NCBI GenBank assembly: GCA_963784195.1
Contig: CAWARA010000025.1
Span: 248,001 to 312,000 of the forward strand
Length of the DNA stretch: 64,000 bases
Source: CAVQAH01 sp963784195
GTDB lineage: Bacteria > Acidobacteriota > Vicinamibacteria > Vicinamibacterales > 2-12-FULL-66-21
Direction of reading: 5' to 3'
Shown: positions 19,139 to 27,572 of the stretch, in pieces
Position numbering within the stretch: the stretch's first letter is position 1
How the letters are laid out: every line of letters begins with the position of its first letter
Program-made: the position numbers and the translations under genes
The notes under the pieces: generated by a model
Told to the model about the DNA's origin: nothing
The model's input: only the letters and a program-made list of their open reading frames with translations
The model's database searches: none

Positions 19139-20314
19139 ATGGAGCGCATCCTCGCTATCGAATCGGACCAGAAACGCGCGAATCTGCTGACGGCGCTCGT
19201 TCGCAGGCACGTCAACGTGGATCTCGAGATTGTCGGCACGGTCGCCGCCGCCATCGAGAGCCTGAGCGAGAACACACCCGATCTGATCCTGGCGCCGACG
19301 CTGCTGTCGCCGCAGGACAGCGACGACCTGATGGACTACGTGAAGCGACTTCAGGCGCCGTGGGTGCAGACTCTGACCGTGCCCGCGCTGGACATGCTCA
19401 CGGACCGTCTGCCGAACATGAAGGTGCGCACCTCGTTCTTCCGGCGCCGTCCCGTGGAACTCGGGCTTCAGTACGATCCCGGCTATGGTGGCGATGCAGA
19501 TCAAGGATGGCCTCGAGCGCGCGCGGACAGTCCGCCTCGACACGGAAGCGGCCCTGGCGAATGCTGCATATCTCGCGAGCCTTACCGGCGAGACGATTGA
19601 AGTCGCCACCCCGATGGCGCTCGACGCGGATCACCGAAACACTCGAGACAGCCGACGACCGGCGCCGTGCGGAACGCAAGGGCCCGACTGAGCCGTGCCC
19701 TGGCTCGCCGGCATCCGCACGCCATTCGGTCTCGACCTGCACCTGATGAACATCTCCAGCAGCGGCCTGCTCGTCGAATCCACGAATAAGCTCACGCGGG
19801 CGTCAGCTACGATCTGCAGCTCTGTGGACAGGGCACCGCTCTCCAGGTCCGCGCCCGGTTCCTTCGCAGTGAAGTGGGGAAGATCAGCGGTCTCGGCGTC
19901 CGCTACTACTCGGCAGCGCAATTCGATCGTGAGATTGATCGTCGATTCGCGGTCGCGAATATGCGGTCAGCCGCGGTCGGAGCGACGCGCGCAGCAGGCG
20001 CTGGCCGACCTGGTCGCGGCTGTGCTTGACAGACACCGATCCATCGGAGTCACCCAGGCAGCGATTCGCGCGCGGCGTGTGCAAGCTCGTCGATGCGCGT
20101 GATGTCGTGATCCGCAGGACGCCGAGTGTCCGCCAGTCGGACGGAAGCGAATCGATTTACTTCGAGGTCCAGGGCGAGGCGAAGCCACCCGCAGATTCTG
20201 CAGGTGCTCTTCGATCCGAACCATACTCTGACGGCGGTCGAATTCAACCTGCTGAAAGCGGCGGCGTCGCTGACGTCCGCCGTGCTCGACAGCGACAAGC
20301 CCTACTCGAACTAG
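19139..20314 (+). pseudogene. Receiver-like plus PilZ protein, destroyed by about seven frameshifts
   Basis: Starting at ATG 19139 (AAGGAAGG ribosome site), a receiver-like domain reads MERILAIESDQKRANLLTAL and continues to about 19470. The reading frame then moves repeatedly: AMQIKDGLERARTVRLDTE (about 19490-19610), ITETLETADDRRRAERKG (about 19640), PWLAGIRTPFGLDLHLMNIS (about 19700) and YDLQLCGQGTALQVRARFLR (about 19808). QQALADLVAAVL (about 20000), DPSESPRQRFARGVCKLVDA (about 20035) and ILQVLFDPNHTLTAVEFNLL up to the stop at 20314 complete the chain. The RRAERK and NISSSG pieces are PilZ hallmarks. The order is collinear, so this was one gene of about 390 codons. Either it is a decayed pseudogene or the local consensus sequence is poor. 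Confidence 0.7.
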
Positions 20315-20320
20315 GCGGCT

Positions 20321-21247
20321 TCACACGCGCGGAGCGGGCGCGGCCGGAATCTCGTCCGGCCGATGCCGTCTCAATCGTGCGTACGCCGCCGTGACTTCAA
20401 CCCCAAAGAGAAGGATGACCGCGGCGATATAGACCCAGATCAGGAAGACGACGACCGCAGCGATCGAACCGTGGACGCTGAACCGCGACAGGTCGCGGAC
20501 GTACCACGAAAACCCGCTCAACGCGGCTCGCCAGAGCAGGCCGGTGAGCACCGCTCCCACCCAGACGTCCCGAAACCGCACGCGCGCGTTCGGGACGAAG
20601 TAGAACACCAGCCCGACCATCAGAATGAACACGACCGTGCTCGACCAGCGCAGCGCGAAGCTCCGCAGCACGTCCAGCTCGGGAATCCGCGACAGCACGG
20701 TCGCGAACCATCCTGCCTCGGCAACCCCCACTGCGCTCACCAGCAGCAGCCCCAGGAGCAGGAGCAACCCCGCGGCGACGAGCATCAGGAAGGAAATCAG
20801 CTTGTGCTTGAAATAGCTCGGTTGCTTCTCGACGCCCCACGCGTGATTGACCGCTGAGGTAATGGCCCCGAACACGCCCATTGCGGCCCAGATCATCAGC
20901 ACGCTGCCGGCGACGCTGAGGCGCAGCCGCTCACGCTGCAAGGCGTCGAGCTGCTCCGAGACGAACTCGAACTGGCGTGGAAAGTAGCGCAGCACGAACC
21001 CGAGCACTTCGGCACGGTCGCTCTCGCTGCTGGTGACGCTGGCGATGATCGAGAAGGCGAGGAGGAAGAAAGGAAACAGCGACAGCAAGGCGTAGTACGC
21101 GATCGAGGAGGCGAAGGTCAGGTCGTGGCTGCTGTAAACGCCTTTCAGCCCCCGCCAGATGGCCAGCGCGGTCAGCCTCACTTCGGCCCGCGCCCGCGCG
21201 AACGCCCGCCGGAGCAGCTGGGCGCTGCGCGTCCCCTGCACACTCAC
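20321..21247 (-). CDS. YihY/virulence factor BrkB family membrane protein (308 aa)
   Basis: Matches the YihY/BrkB family: the opening GLKGVYSSHDLTFASSIAYYALLSLFPFFLLAFS contains the conserved segment around the first helix. About six membrane helices follow, with the family's WGVEKQPSYFKHKLISF stretch and a C-terminal LIWVYIAAVILLFGVEVTAAY helix. Despite its older name as ribonuclease BN it is an inner-membrane protein of unknown transport or envelope function. It lies 7 bases downstream of an 87-aa membrane protein and ends the long minus-strand envelope cluster. Confidence 0.93.
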   Translation of the reverse strand: MSVQGTRSAQLLRRAFARARAEVRLTALAIWRGLKGVYSSHDLTFASSIAYYALLSLFPFFLLAFSIIASVTSSESDRAEVLGFVLRYFPRQFEFVSEQLDALQRERLRLSVAGSVLMIWAAMGVFGAITSAVNHAWGVEKQPSYFKHKLISFLMLVAAGLLLLLGLLLVSAVGVAEAGWFATVLSRIPELDVLRSFALRWSSTVVFILMVGLVFYFVPNARVRFRDVWVGAVLTGLLWRAALSGFSWYVRDLSRFSVHGSIAAVVVFLIWVYIAAVILLFGVEVTAAYARLRRHRPDEIPAAPAPRV

Positions 21248-21254
21248 GCCGGGA

Positions 21255-21518
21255 TCATAGCGCGCGCTGACCGCTTTCCGACCAGGCGTCCCGGACCTCG
21301 CGCGCGAGCCACGCGGGAATGGTTCCGGTGACTGCCGCGACTGCGAGACGCCAGGCGACCCGCCGGAGCGGGGGCGTTCGCGCGATGTAAAACGCGGCGC
21401 CGAGCGCCGCCGCGCCGAGGATGACGTTCGCGACTCTGCGGGCGGTTTCGTCCGTCATGGCGTTCGTGACGGGGACTGGGACCTCGCGTGTTGGTCCCGT
21501 CCCCTCACCTCGAGTCAC
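21255..21518 (-). CDS. Small membrane protein of unknown function
   Basis: 87 residues from a GTG at 21518 that overlaps the stop of the upstream YtxH gene (GTGA), an arrangement suggesting translational coupling. A methionine at 21458 (MTDETARRVANVILGAAALG) is an alternative start. One or two hydrophobic segments (VILGAAALGAAFYIA and LAVAAVTGTIPAWLA) suggest an inner-membrane location. I do not recognise a family. Its place between YtxH-like and BrkB genes points to an envelope role. Confidence 0.6.
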   Translation of the reverse strand: MTRGEGTGPTREVPVPVTNAMTDETARRVANVILGAAALGAAFYIARTPPLRRVAWRLAVAAVTGTIPAWLAREVRDAWSESGQRAL

Positions 21519-21868
21519 AGCCGATTGGTGCTGCCCGGAGCGCTGTACGCGCTGCCGGTCGTCCCCGTCGCGGTCCCCGTGGTTCCGGTGGCCGATGCGC
21601 CTGGCGTGTTGACCGTCGTGCGCGCGCGATCGTAGGCCTCGCGGCCACGGTCGACGATCTGGCTGACCTTGTCAGAAGCCTGATGATAGGTCTGGTCTGC
21701 CGTCGTCTTCAGTTTTCCCGCCTGCTCGGACAACTGGTTCCGCAACTCGGTTCCCGACTTCGGCGCGAACAACATCCCGAGCCCCGCGCCCAGCACCGTG
21801 CCGGCCAGCAGGCCCATCAGGAATGAGCCGCCGTCTTCTCTCTCTACTCGATCGTATTCGTAAGCCAT
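21515..21868 (-). CDS. YtxH domain-containing protein (117 aa)
   Basis: A YtxH-type protein: a glycine-rich membrane segment (FLMGLLAGTVLGAGLGMLFAP, residues 16-36) with the family phrase FAPKSGTELR, then a coiled-coil/helical tail (LSEQAGKLKTTADQTYHQAS). A Thr/Gly/Ala-rich low-complexity end follows. YtxH proteins are small envelope-associated, often stress-induced proteins of unclear function. An AGGAGG ribosome site precedes the ATG, and directly upstream is a tandem repeat array. It belongs to the minus-strand envelope cluster. Confidence 0.8.
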   Translation of the reverse strand: MAYEYDRVEREDGGSFLMGLLAGTVLGAGLGMLFAPKSGTELRNQLSEQAGKLKTTADQTYHQASDKVSQIVDRGREAYDRARTTVNTPGASATGTTGTATGTTGSAYSAPGSTNRL

Positions 21869-21883
21869 GTACCCTCCTGTTAA

Positions 21884-21931
21884 ACGTGCGGACGTGCGAC
21901 GTGCGGACGTGCGACGTGCGGACGTGCGACT
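21884..21931. repeat. Tandem GACGTGCG array
   Basis: Three copies of a 15-bp unit made of ACGTGCG plus GACGTGCG stand in tandem between two small envelope genes, about 15 bases upstream of the YtxH ATG. Unlike most other arrays here it has no inverted partner, although ACGT inside each unit is self-complementary. Confidence 0.75.
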
Positions 21932-21934
21932 TGC

Positions 21935-22357
21935 TTACACGCGACCGGTTGCCTCGGCGGATGTCTCCGTGCGAGAGCCGTTTCCAAGCAGCGACATAAT
22001 CACCGCGCGCAGGCCCATCACGACACCTGTCGCCTGCGCCACTTTACCGCGAACGCTGTGCTTCACGCGTTCGGTGGTTTCATCTACGCGCTCCATCGTG
22101 CCGGAGATCGCATGGTCGACGCGCTCCGTCTGCGTGTTCAGGCGGCTCGCGATCGCCTGCACGTCTACCAGAATACGCTCGACCTGACCGCGCAGCGGGT
22201 CGATCTGGCGCGCCTGTACTTCCGCCAGTTTCTCCGACACCTCGCGGTACATCCTCAGTGCCCCAATCAGCACGCCGATCAGGATCAGCGTCTGCAGTGC
22301 ACTGGCAATTGCGACGACCCACAACGGCACGCTGATCGCAGCGAGGTTGCCCTCCAT
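21935..22357 (-). CDS. Membrane-anchored coiled-coil protein of unknown function (140 aa)
   Basis: One N-terminal membrane helix (about residues 10-35, LWVVAIASALQTLILIGVLI) is followed by a long amphipathic helix (YREVSEKLAEVQARQIDPLR through RLNTQTERVDHAISGTMERV) and a second weak hydrophobic segment (GVVMGLRAVIMSLLG). The layout resembles DUF948-like envelope proteins, but I cannot assign it firmly. It sits in the minus-strand envelope cluster between two YtxH-like genes and is probably co-expressed with them. Confidence 0.7.
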   Translation of the reverse strand: MEGNLAAISVPLWVVAIASALQTLILIGVLIGALRMYREVSEKLAEVQARQIDPLRGQVERILVDVQAIASRLNTQTERVDHAISGTMERVDETTERVKHSVRGKVAQATGVVMGLRAVIMSLLGNGSRTETSAEATGRV

Positions 22358-22444
22358 CTGTCTGTCCCTCCATTGATCCGGCCGGCGCGATGCATCGAAA
22401 GCGACTCACGAGCCGGCCGGCGCCGGTAGATGCCCAGCCGGCGG

Positions 22445-22696
22445 TTATGCCGACCACCGCCCGCCGGACGCGCCACCCGTCATGTCGCTGAGCGATCGCC
22501 AGCCTTCGTTCGCCGCTGTGCGCGCCTTGTTCACCGTGCTGCGCACGTTGGTCAGCTCGTTCATGAAATCATCGAGCCTTGGCTCGATCTGACTGCGGAC
22601 CCGGCGCCCGCCTTCGGTCAGATACAACCAGCCCCAGACGCCACCAATGACGGCACCCATACAGGTCGCCATCAGCACACGGGATCGCTCATCCAC
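22445..22696 (-). CDS. Small YtxH-like envelope protein (83 aa)
   Basis: I start at the GTG at 22696, because AGGAGG stands 5 bases before it; the frame is open up to 22762 without a better signal. The product has one glycine-rich helix (ATCMGAVIGGVWGWLYLTE) and a helical tail (RSQIEPRLDDFMNELTNVRS), like the other YtxH-type proteins downstream. The role is unknown; membrane anchoring is likely. Confidence 0.65.
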   Translation of the reverse strand: MDERSRVLMATCMGAVIGGVWGWLYLTEGGRRVRSQIEPRLDDFMNELTNVRSTVNKARTAANEGWRSLSDMTGGASGGRWSA

Positions 22697-22816
22697 GGTC
22701 GCCTCCTTGTCACTCCACGTTCCCAAACGGCCGCCGCGGCGGCCGCAACCAGCCAACCCCATCTATCTCCATCAAACCCTATGCCACCCGATCGGCCTTC
22801 AACCGGCCCAACCATG

Positions 22817-24160
22817 TCAGGGCAACGTCGCCGGAACAAATGCCGCAATCGCAACGCCATCCCAGCTTTTTCCATCTGGACTATCGTCCGCCTCCGACCC
22901 CATCGCCATGATCGTCGTCCTGGCAGGATCCCACCCGAACTTGCCGAGAATGTAGTCTTTGACCACTTGCGCGCGGCTGCGGCTGACGAGAAACCGCTCA
23001 TCAGCTGTCAGCCCATGCGCGTACCCCTCGATGACCAGCAGCGATGATTTCGGGTATTTGATGAAGGTGGCCATCGCCGAATCCAGCCGGGCCCGGCCGG
23101 CATCGCTCAGCCGCTCAATCCCCTGCGCGTCGCGCTCGAACATCAGGTTCCCACGAATCCAGATTCTCAGAGGGCGTCGGCCCGCTGACGCAAGAACGCC
23201 TTTCCGGTACTCATCGACGCTGACGTCCTCGAGGTCGAAATAGCCTCGCCGATTGAAATACCCGCGAAAGAAGAAGCTGTGCTTGAGTGCCTCGGTGTTC
23301 TCGGCGAGGTTGGCCATCGCTTCACGCGCCGACGCCAGTGTCTGCTGCAGGTCGCCCGTCAGCCCGCGAACGGGTCCATCCTTCCCACGGAACTCGGCGA
23401 CCGCCGCACGGGCCTCTTCACTGGCTTGACGAACGTTCGCCATCGCCCGTTCCGCATCCGTCGCAATCTGCTTCGCCCGCTGATACAGGGCATCGTCGTT
23501 CAGCAGCTGTCCTATTGTTCCCTTTCCTTCCTTGATCCCCGCGAGAATCGATTTCAGGTTGTGCGTCATGCTGTCGGTTGCGGCGAGAATCGACCGGGCA
23601 TCCTTGCCCACGTCGCCGATCAACGTCTCGGCGGTCCTGGCCGTCGACGAGATGGCCGTCAGCGCCTCGGTCAGCTCGGTCTGGACGTCTACGATCGTCT
23701 TGTTGACGGTAACGATGGTCTCGCTCATCTGCTGCATCAGGTCAGCAAGATCGAACGGCTCCCGGCTGCGGATCGTTCCACCGTCCTCGATGATCGGCGA
23801 CCTGTCCGTGCCCGGTTCTATCTGGACGAACTTGTTGCCAACCAGGCCGTCGTTCTGAATCGACGCCAGGGAATCGATGCGAATCAGCTGACGCAGGTCG
23901 CCGCGCAGCCGCATGCGCACGCGGAACCTGGCCGATGGTGAGGCAGGAATCTGAATGGTCTCCACTTCACCCGCCTGCAGTCCGCCAACCCGAACGATGG
24001 CGCCGTTGTCCAGACCGGCCACGCTCGCGAACTCGGCATACGCATGAAACGTGTTGCCGAAGAGCATCCTGCGGTTGCCGATCATGAACAGCCCGACCGC
24101 AAACAGGACGAATCCCCCGATGACGAACGCCCCGACGAGTGCGTTTCGGCTGCCCTTCAT
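22817..24160 (-). CDS. MlaD-type MCE protein with C-terminal OmpA-like domain (447 aa)
   Basis: Residues 9-27 form a membrane anchor (VGAFVIGGFVLFAVGLFMI), followed by an MCE/MlaD domain (about 38-115, ASVAGLDNGAIVRVGGLQAG). A long helical region (about 130-290) comes next, and an OmpA-like domain from about residue 330 (LSDAGRARLDSAM, LLVIEGYAHG, SRSRAQVVKDYILGKFGWD). MlaD rings bind phospholipids moving between inner and outer membrane. OmpA-type domains bind peptidoglycan, but the usual NRRV-type arginine is not evident here, so binding is uncertain. The gene starts 4 bases after the MlaF stop and completes an MlaE-MlaF-MlaD operon. The fusion is unusual compared with the roughly 180-residue E. 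coli MlaD. Confidence 0.88.
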   Translation of the reverse strand: MKGSRNALVGAFVIGGFVLFAVGLFMIGNRRMLFGNTFHAYAEFASVAGLDNGAIVRVGGLQAGEVETIQIPASPSARFRVRMRLRGDLRQLIRIDSLASIQNDGLVGNKFVQIEPGTDRSPIIEDGGTIRSREPFDLADLMQQMSETIVTVNKTIVDVQTELTEALTAISSTARTAETLIGDVGKDARSILAATDSMTHNLKSILAGIKEGKGTIGQLLNDDALYQRAKQIATDAERAMANVRQASEEARAAVAEFRGKDGPVRGLTGDLQQTLASAREAMANLAENTEALKHSFFFRGYFNRRGYFDLEDVSVDEYRKGVLASAGRRPLRIWIRGNLMFERDAQGIERLSDAGRARLDSAMATFIKYPKSSLLVIEGYAHGLTADERFLVSRSRAQVVKDYILGKFGWDPARTTIMAMGSEADDSPDGKSWDGVAIAAFVPATLP

Positions 24161-24164
24161 GCCG

Positions 24165-24906
24165 TCATCCCGCGTACTGTGACGTCAGAAACGCCCTCAC
24201 CATCTCGTTGCTGCTTTGCGCCAGCGCGTCGGCGGTACCCTGCTCGACGATCCGTCCCCCGTGCAGCATGGCGAGCGTGTCGCCGAGGCGGCGCGCGCTG
24301 GGAATGTTGTGCGTGACGATGATCAGCGTCGTGCCTCCCTGCTCCTTGAGGTTGGACAGAAGCGCGTCGATCTCGTCCGTCGTGATCGGGTCGAGCCCCG
24401 CGCTCGGCTCGTCGACGAGCAGCAGCGGCGGATCGAGCGCCATCGCGCGCGCGAGCGCCGCGCGCTTTCGCATCCCCCCTGACAGCGCGGCGGGCATCTT
24501 GTCGTATTCGGCCTCGAGCCCTACCGCCATCAGCTTTCCGCGCGCGCGGTCCCGGATCTCGGAGTCATTCAGTTGCGTGTGGCGGCGCAGTGGAAACTCG
24601 ACGTTCTCGCCGACCGAGATCGAATCGAACAGCGCGCCGTTCTGAAACAGGAAGCCGATCCCGCGCCGCACCCGGGCAAGCTCCGTCCCTTTCAGCACGC
24701 TTACCTCATGCGTCGTCCACGAACACCTTCCCGGCGTCCGGACGGACGAGCGCCACGATGTGCCGGAGCGTCACGCTCTTGCCAGTGCCGCTGCGGCCGA
24801 GGATCACGAAGCCGCCGCCTCGTGGCACCTCGAAGGAAACGTCGTCGAGCACCTTGCGCGAGCCGAAGGACTTCGAGACGCGCTCCAGGCGCACGGCGGG
24901 CGTCAA
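24165..24906 (-). CDS. mlaF: MlaF-type ABC ATPase, one frameshift
   Basis: One ATPase of about 246 residues split over two frames. The first (24906 to about 24710) begins at a TTG overlapping the MlaE stop (TTGA), or a GTG four codons on, with VRLERVSKSFGSRKVLDDVS and Walker A GRSGTGKS, and runs into a TGA after VDDA. The second (to 24165) continues EVSVLKGTELARVRRGIGFL with the Q-loop (FLFQNGALFDS), signature ALSGGMRKRAALARAM, Walker B LLLVDEP and switch His in THNIP. Removing one base near 24706 gives VDEHEVSVLKG. FQNGALFDS and SGGMRKR are typical of Mla ATPases. It energises the MlaE permease in phospholipid trafficking. Confidence 0.82.
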
Positions 24907-25688
24907 CCAGCCACCTCGGGGAACAGGAAGAAGATCAGCCGGACGAGCACGACGTTGCACACGATGATCAGCACGCTCGAGTACACGACAGACTGCGTGG
25001 ACGCGCGCCCGACGCCTTCGGTGCCCGACTCGGTGTTGAACCCGAGGTACGAGGACATCGTCGCGATGATGAACCCGAACACGGCGGTTTTGACTGTCGC
25101 CGGAATGTAGTCGGTCATGTCGATCAGCGAGAAGGCCCGCGTGAAGTAGAGGCGCAGGGACATCCCCGTCGCCGCCGATTCCGCGATGTAGCCGCCGAGC
25201 ATTCCCGAGAAGTTCATCACCGTCGTGAGGATGGGAACGGCGATCACACAGGCTGTGACGCGCGTGACCACGAGGTAGCGAAATGCGTCAACGGCTGACG
25301 CCTCCAGTGCGTCGATCTGCTCGGTGACGCGCATGGCCCCCAGCTCCGCGCCGATGCCGGCGCCGATTCGGCCCGACAACAGGAGACCCGCGGTCAACGG
25401 GCCGGTTTCGCGCACGAGCGCTATCGCAAGCCCTGCGGGAATCATCGATTCGGCGCCGAAGCGCTCGAGCGATGCGCGTGTGTGCATCGACAGCACCACG
25501 CCGACCGCCAGTCCGGACACGGCAATCAGCGGAGCGGACCGGAAACCGAGCTCGTAGATCTGACGGATGGTTTCGCGGACCTCGAACGGCGGTGTGAACA
25601 GTTCGCGCACCGCGCGCAAAGCGAAGCGCGATGCGTCGCCGGCTGTGGCGAGAAAGGAGAGAATCAGTCGTCCGACGGCGTCGAGCAT
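24903..25688 (-). CDS. mlaE: MlaE-type ABC permease (261 aa)
   Basis: A complete MlaE/YrbE permease with an amphipathic N-terminal helix and five to six membrane segments. Characteristic phrases are VRETGPLTAGLLLSGRIGAG, ELGAMRVTEQIDALEASAVD and YLVVTRVTACVIAVPILT. It forms the inner-membrane channel of the Mla retrograde or anterograde phospholipid system with the MlaF ATPase (4-base overlap downstream) and the MlaD protein. It is the first gene of the Mla operon and starts about 36 bases after the NtrC-type regulator's stop, so these genes may share a transcript. Confidence 0.93.
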   Translation of the reverse strand: MLDAVGRLILSFLATAGDASRFALRAVRELFTPPFEVRETIRQIYELGFRSAPLIAVSGLAVGVVLSMHTRASLERFGAESMIPAGLAIALVRETGPLTAGLLLSGRIGAGIGAELGAMRVTEQIDALEASAVDAFRYLVVTRVTACVIAVPILTTVMNFSGMLGGYIAESAATGMSLRLYFTRAFSLIDMTDYIPATVKTAVFGFIIATMSSYLGFNTESGTEGVGRASTQSVVYSSVLIIVCNVVLVRLIFFLFPEVAG

Positions 25689-25724
25689 AGCCGCCCGTTG
25701 AGCTGCAAGCTGGGGGCCAGCGGA

Positions 25725-27128
25725 TCAGACCGACGACGCTTGACGACGAGCGGCCGCTTTACCGCCGTCCTGGATGTCGTGCTTCTTCATCTTGCTGTAC
25801 AGCGTCGGCCTGTAAAGCCCGAGGATCTGCGCCGCTTCCTGCTTGTTCCAGTTCGTCCGCTGCAGCGTCTGCAGGATGGCCATCTTCTCGATCTCCGCCA
25901 GCGTCCGGTGCGGCGGGATCACGAACTCGGTCGTCGTGGTCGTCTCGCTGCGCAGTGATTCCGGCAGATCCGACACGGTGATCTCGGTGCCCTTGGCGAC
26001 CAGAACGCCCCGCTCGATGACGTTCTCGAGCTCGCGGACGTTGCCCGGCCACCGGTGCCGGATCAGGACGTGATACGCGGCCGGAGCAATCGACTTCACG
26101 TTGCGCTGGTGCCGCTGGCGGTATTTCTCGAGGAAGTACTCGCAGAGCAGCGGAATGTCCTCGGTCCGCTCGCGCAACGGCGGGACGCGCAGGGTAATCG
26201 TGTTGATCCGGAAATACAGGTCCTCACGCAGCTTGCCGTCGCGCAGCGCCGCATCCAGATCGATGTTCGTGGCGCAGATCAGCCGGAAGTCGACGCGCAC
26301 GATCCGATCGCTGCCGATCGGCCGGTACTCGCGTTCCTGCAGCACGCGAAGCAGCTTCGTCTGGAGGTAGGGCGGCATCTCGCCGATCTCGTCGAGCAGC
26401 AGCGAGCCGCCCTCGGCCATCTCGAAGAGGCCTTCCTTGTCGCTCTGCGCGCCGGTAAACGCGCCTTTCTTGTATCCGAAGAGCTCCGACTCGATCAGAT
26501 CCTTCGGGATCGCCGCGCAGTTGATCTTGATGAACGGGCCCTTGGCGCGCTTGCTGTTGTAGTGAATCGCGTTGGCGATCAGCTCCTTGCCGGTGCCGTT
26601 CTCGCCCTGGATGAGGATATTTGCATCGCTCCCAGCGACGCTCTCCACCAGCTCGAGCACCTCGTGCATCTTCTTGCTCTTGCCGATGATGTTGCCGAAA
26701 CGGAACTGCCCTTCCAGCTTCTGTTTGAGGAGCTGGTTCTCACCGACCAGATCGCGGCGTTCGATCGCCCGCTCGAGCATCGCCAGGAGTGTGTCGGGCT
26801 CGATCGGCTTCTCGACGAAGCTGTGCGCCCCGGCTTTCATCGCCTCCACGGCCTTCGGAACGCTGCCGTGACCCGTGATCACGATGACCTCGGTGTCGGC
26901 ATGGGTCTGCTTGAACTTGCGCAACAGCTCGAGGCCGTCCGCATCAGGCAGCATCATGTCGGTCACGACCACGTCGGGCTTCCAGGTCTTGAAAATCTCC
27001 TCGCCCCGGGTCCCGATCATGGCTGTCCGCACTTCGTAGCCCTCGTGCTCGAGCAGGATCTTCAGCCACTCGATCATCGAAGGCTCGTCGTCGATCGCGA
27101 GCACGCGATTCTTCTTCTTGGTCGTCAT
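25725..27128 (-). CDS. NtrC-family sigma-54 response regulator (467 aa)
   Basis: Three domains in order. A receiver has Asp57 (VVTDMMLP) and Lys107 (FVEKPIEP). An AAA+ sigma-54 interaction domain has Walker A GENGTGKE (175-182) and the GAFTGA loop (222-227) that contacts sigma-54, plus a Walker B/arginine-finger region. A C-terminal Fis-type helix-turn-helix reads NWNKQEAAQILGLYRPTLYS. It activates transcription at sigma-54 promoters when phosphorylated by an unidentified kinase; none is next to it. Sitting at the head of the Mla/envelope cluster, it may control envelope genes or pili. Length is normal. Confidence 0.95.
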   Translation of the reverse strand: MTTKKKNRVLAIDDEPSMIEWLKILLEHEGYEVRTAMIGTRGEEIFKTWKPDVVVTDMMLPDADGLELLRKFKQTHADTEVIVITGHGSVPKAVEAMKAGAHSFVEKPIEPDTLLAMLERAIERRDLVGENQLLKQKLEGQFRFGNIIGKSKKMHEVLELVESVAGSDANILIQGENGTGKELIANAIHYNSKRAKGPFIKINCAAIPKDLIESELFGYKKGAFTGAQSDKEGLFEMAEGGSLLLDEIGEMPPYLQTKLLRVLQEREYRPIGSDRIVRVDFRLICATNIDLDAALRDGKLREDLYFRINTITLRVPPLRERTEDIPLLCEYFLEKYRQRHQRNVKSIAPAAYHVLIRHRWPGNVRELENVIERGVLVAKGTEITVSDLPESLRSETTTTTEFVIPPHRTLAEIEKMAILQTLQRTNWNKQEAAQILGLYRPTLYSKMKKHDIQDGGKAAARRQASSV

Positions 27129-27386
27129 GTCGTTCTCGGTCCCGGCTCGAACTGCGTGTGTGAAGTTGCCGTCCGGTCAGTGGGCAGGGCTGCTGAGCAT
27201 CGCCGACCGCTCCCGGATGGGCACGGCGGCCGAAAGCAGTCCCTCATAGTACAACGGTGACGTGTTGTACCCCATCGAAAATATACAGATTCGCTTGCTT
27301 GCGTCGTGCAAATGAACAGCCGTCCTGTTTTTATACACACAACCCCGGCCGACTCAAGCTCAGCAGTGCTCCCGGAACCTGTCGGC

Positions 27387-27392
27387 TATAAT
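27387..27392 (+). promoter_or_regulatory. -10 box TATAAT of a probable leaderless message
   Basis: A perfect TATAAT ends 6 bases before the ATG at 27399, so transcription would start at or next to the start codon. No ribosome site precedes that ATG. No good -35 is seen 17 bases upstream. It would drive the leucine-catabolism operon. The rest of the spacer 27129-27398 shows no gene. Confidence 0.55.
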
Positions 27393-27398
27393 CGCCGC

Positions 27399-27572
27399 AT
27401 GCCGGAGCCCAACAAGCCAGCCATCGTGCCTGCGCCAGCCCCCACGGAGCGGCGCAACTCGCCCGAAGACGATAAAGTCCTGTGCGAACGCTGTGGCGCG
27501 GAGATGTTCCGGATGCACGCCGTATGGCGATGCCCGGCCTGCCGCCACAAGACGGATTGCTGCGGCTGGTGA
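27399..27572 (+). CDS. Small zinc-ribbon protein (57 aa)
   Basis: A tiny protein with two CxxC pairs (Cys29/Cys32 in CERCG and Cys45/Cys48 in CPACRH), spaced as in a rubredoxin-like zinc ribbon, plus a CC pair at residues 54-55. The N-terminus is proline-rich and flexible. Its stop (TGA 27570-27572) directly abuts the ATG of the carboxyltransferase gene, so it is the first gene of that operon and may couple translation. Such ribbons bind nucleic acid or partner proteins; a role as regulator or carboxylase accessory is a guess. Confidence 0.75.
   Translation: MPEPNKPAIVPAPAPTERRNSPEDDKVLCERCGAEMFRMHAVWRCPACRHKTDCCGW

Noticed and set aside
24700..24720. Programmed +1 frameshift at the TGA in the MlaF gene, like that of RF2
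   Set aside because: No upstream Shine-Dalgarno-like element or slippery CTT is seen, and about nine other genes have similar one-base shifts without stops, so a common indel cause is simpler.
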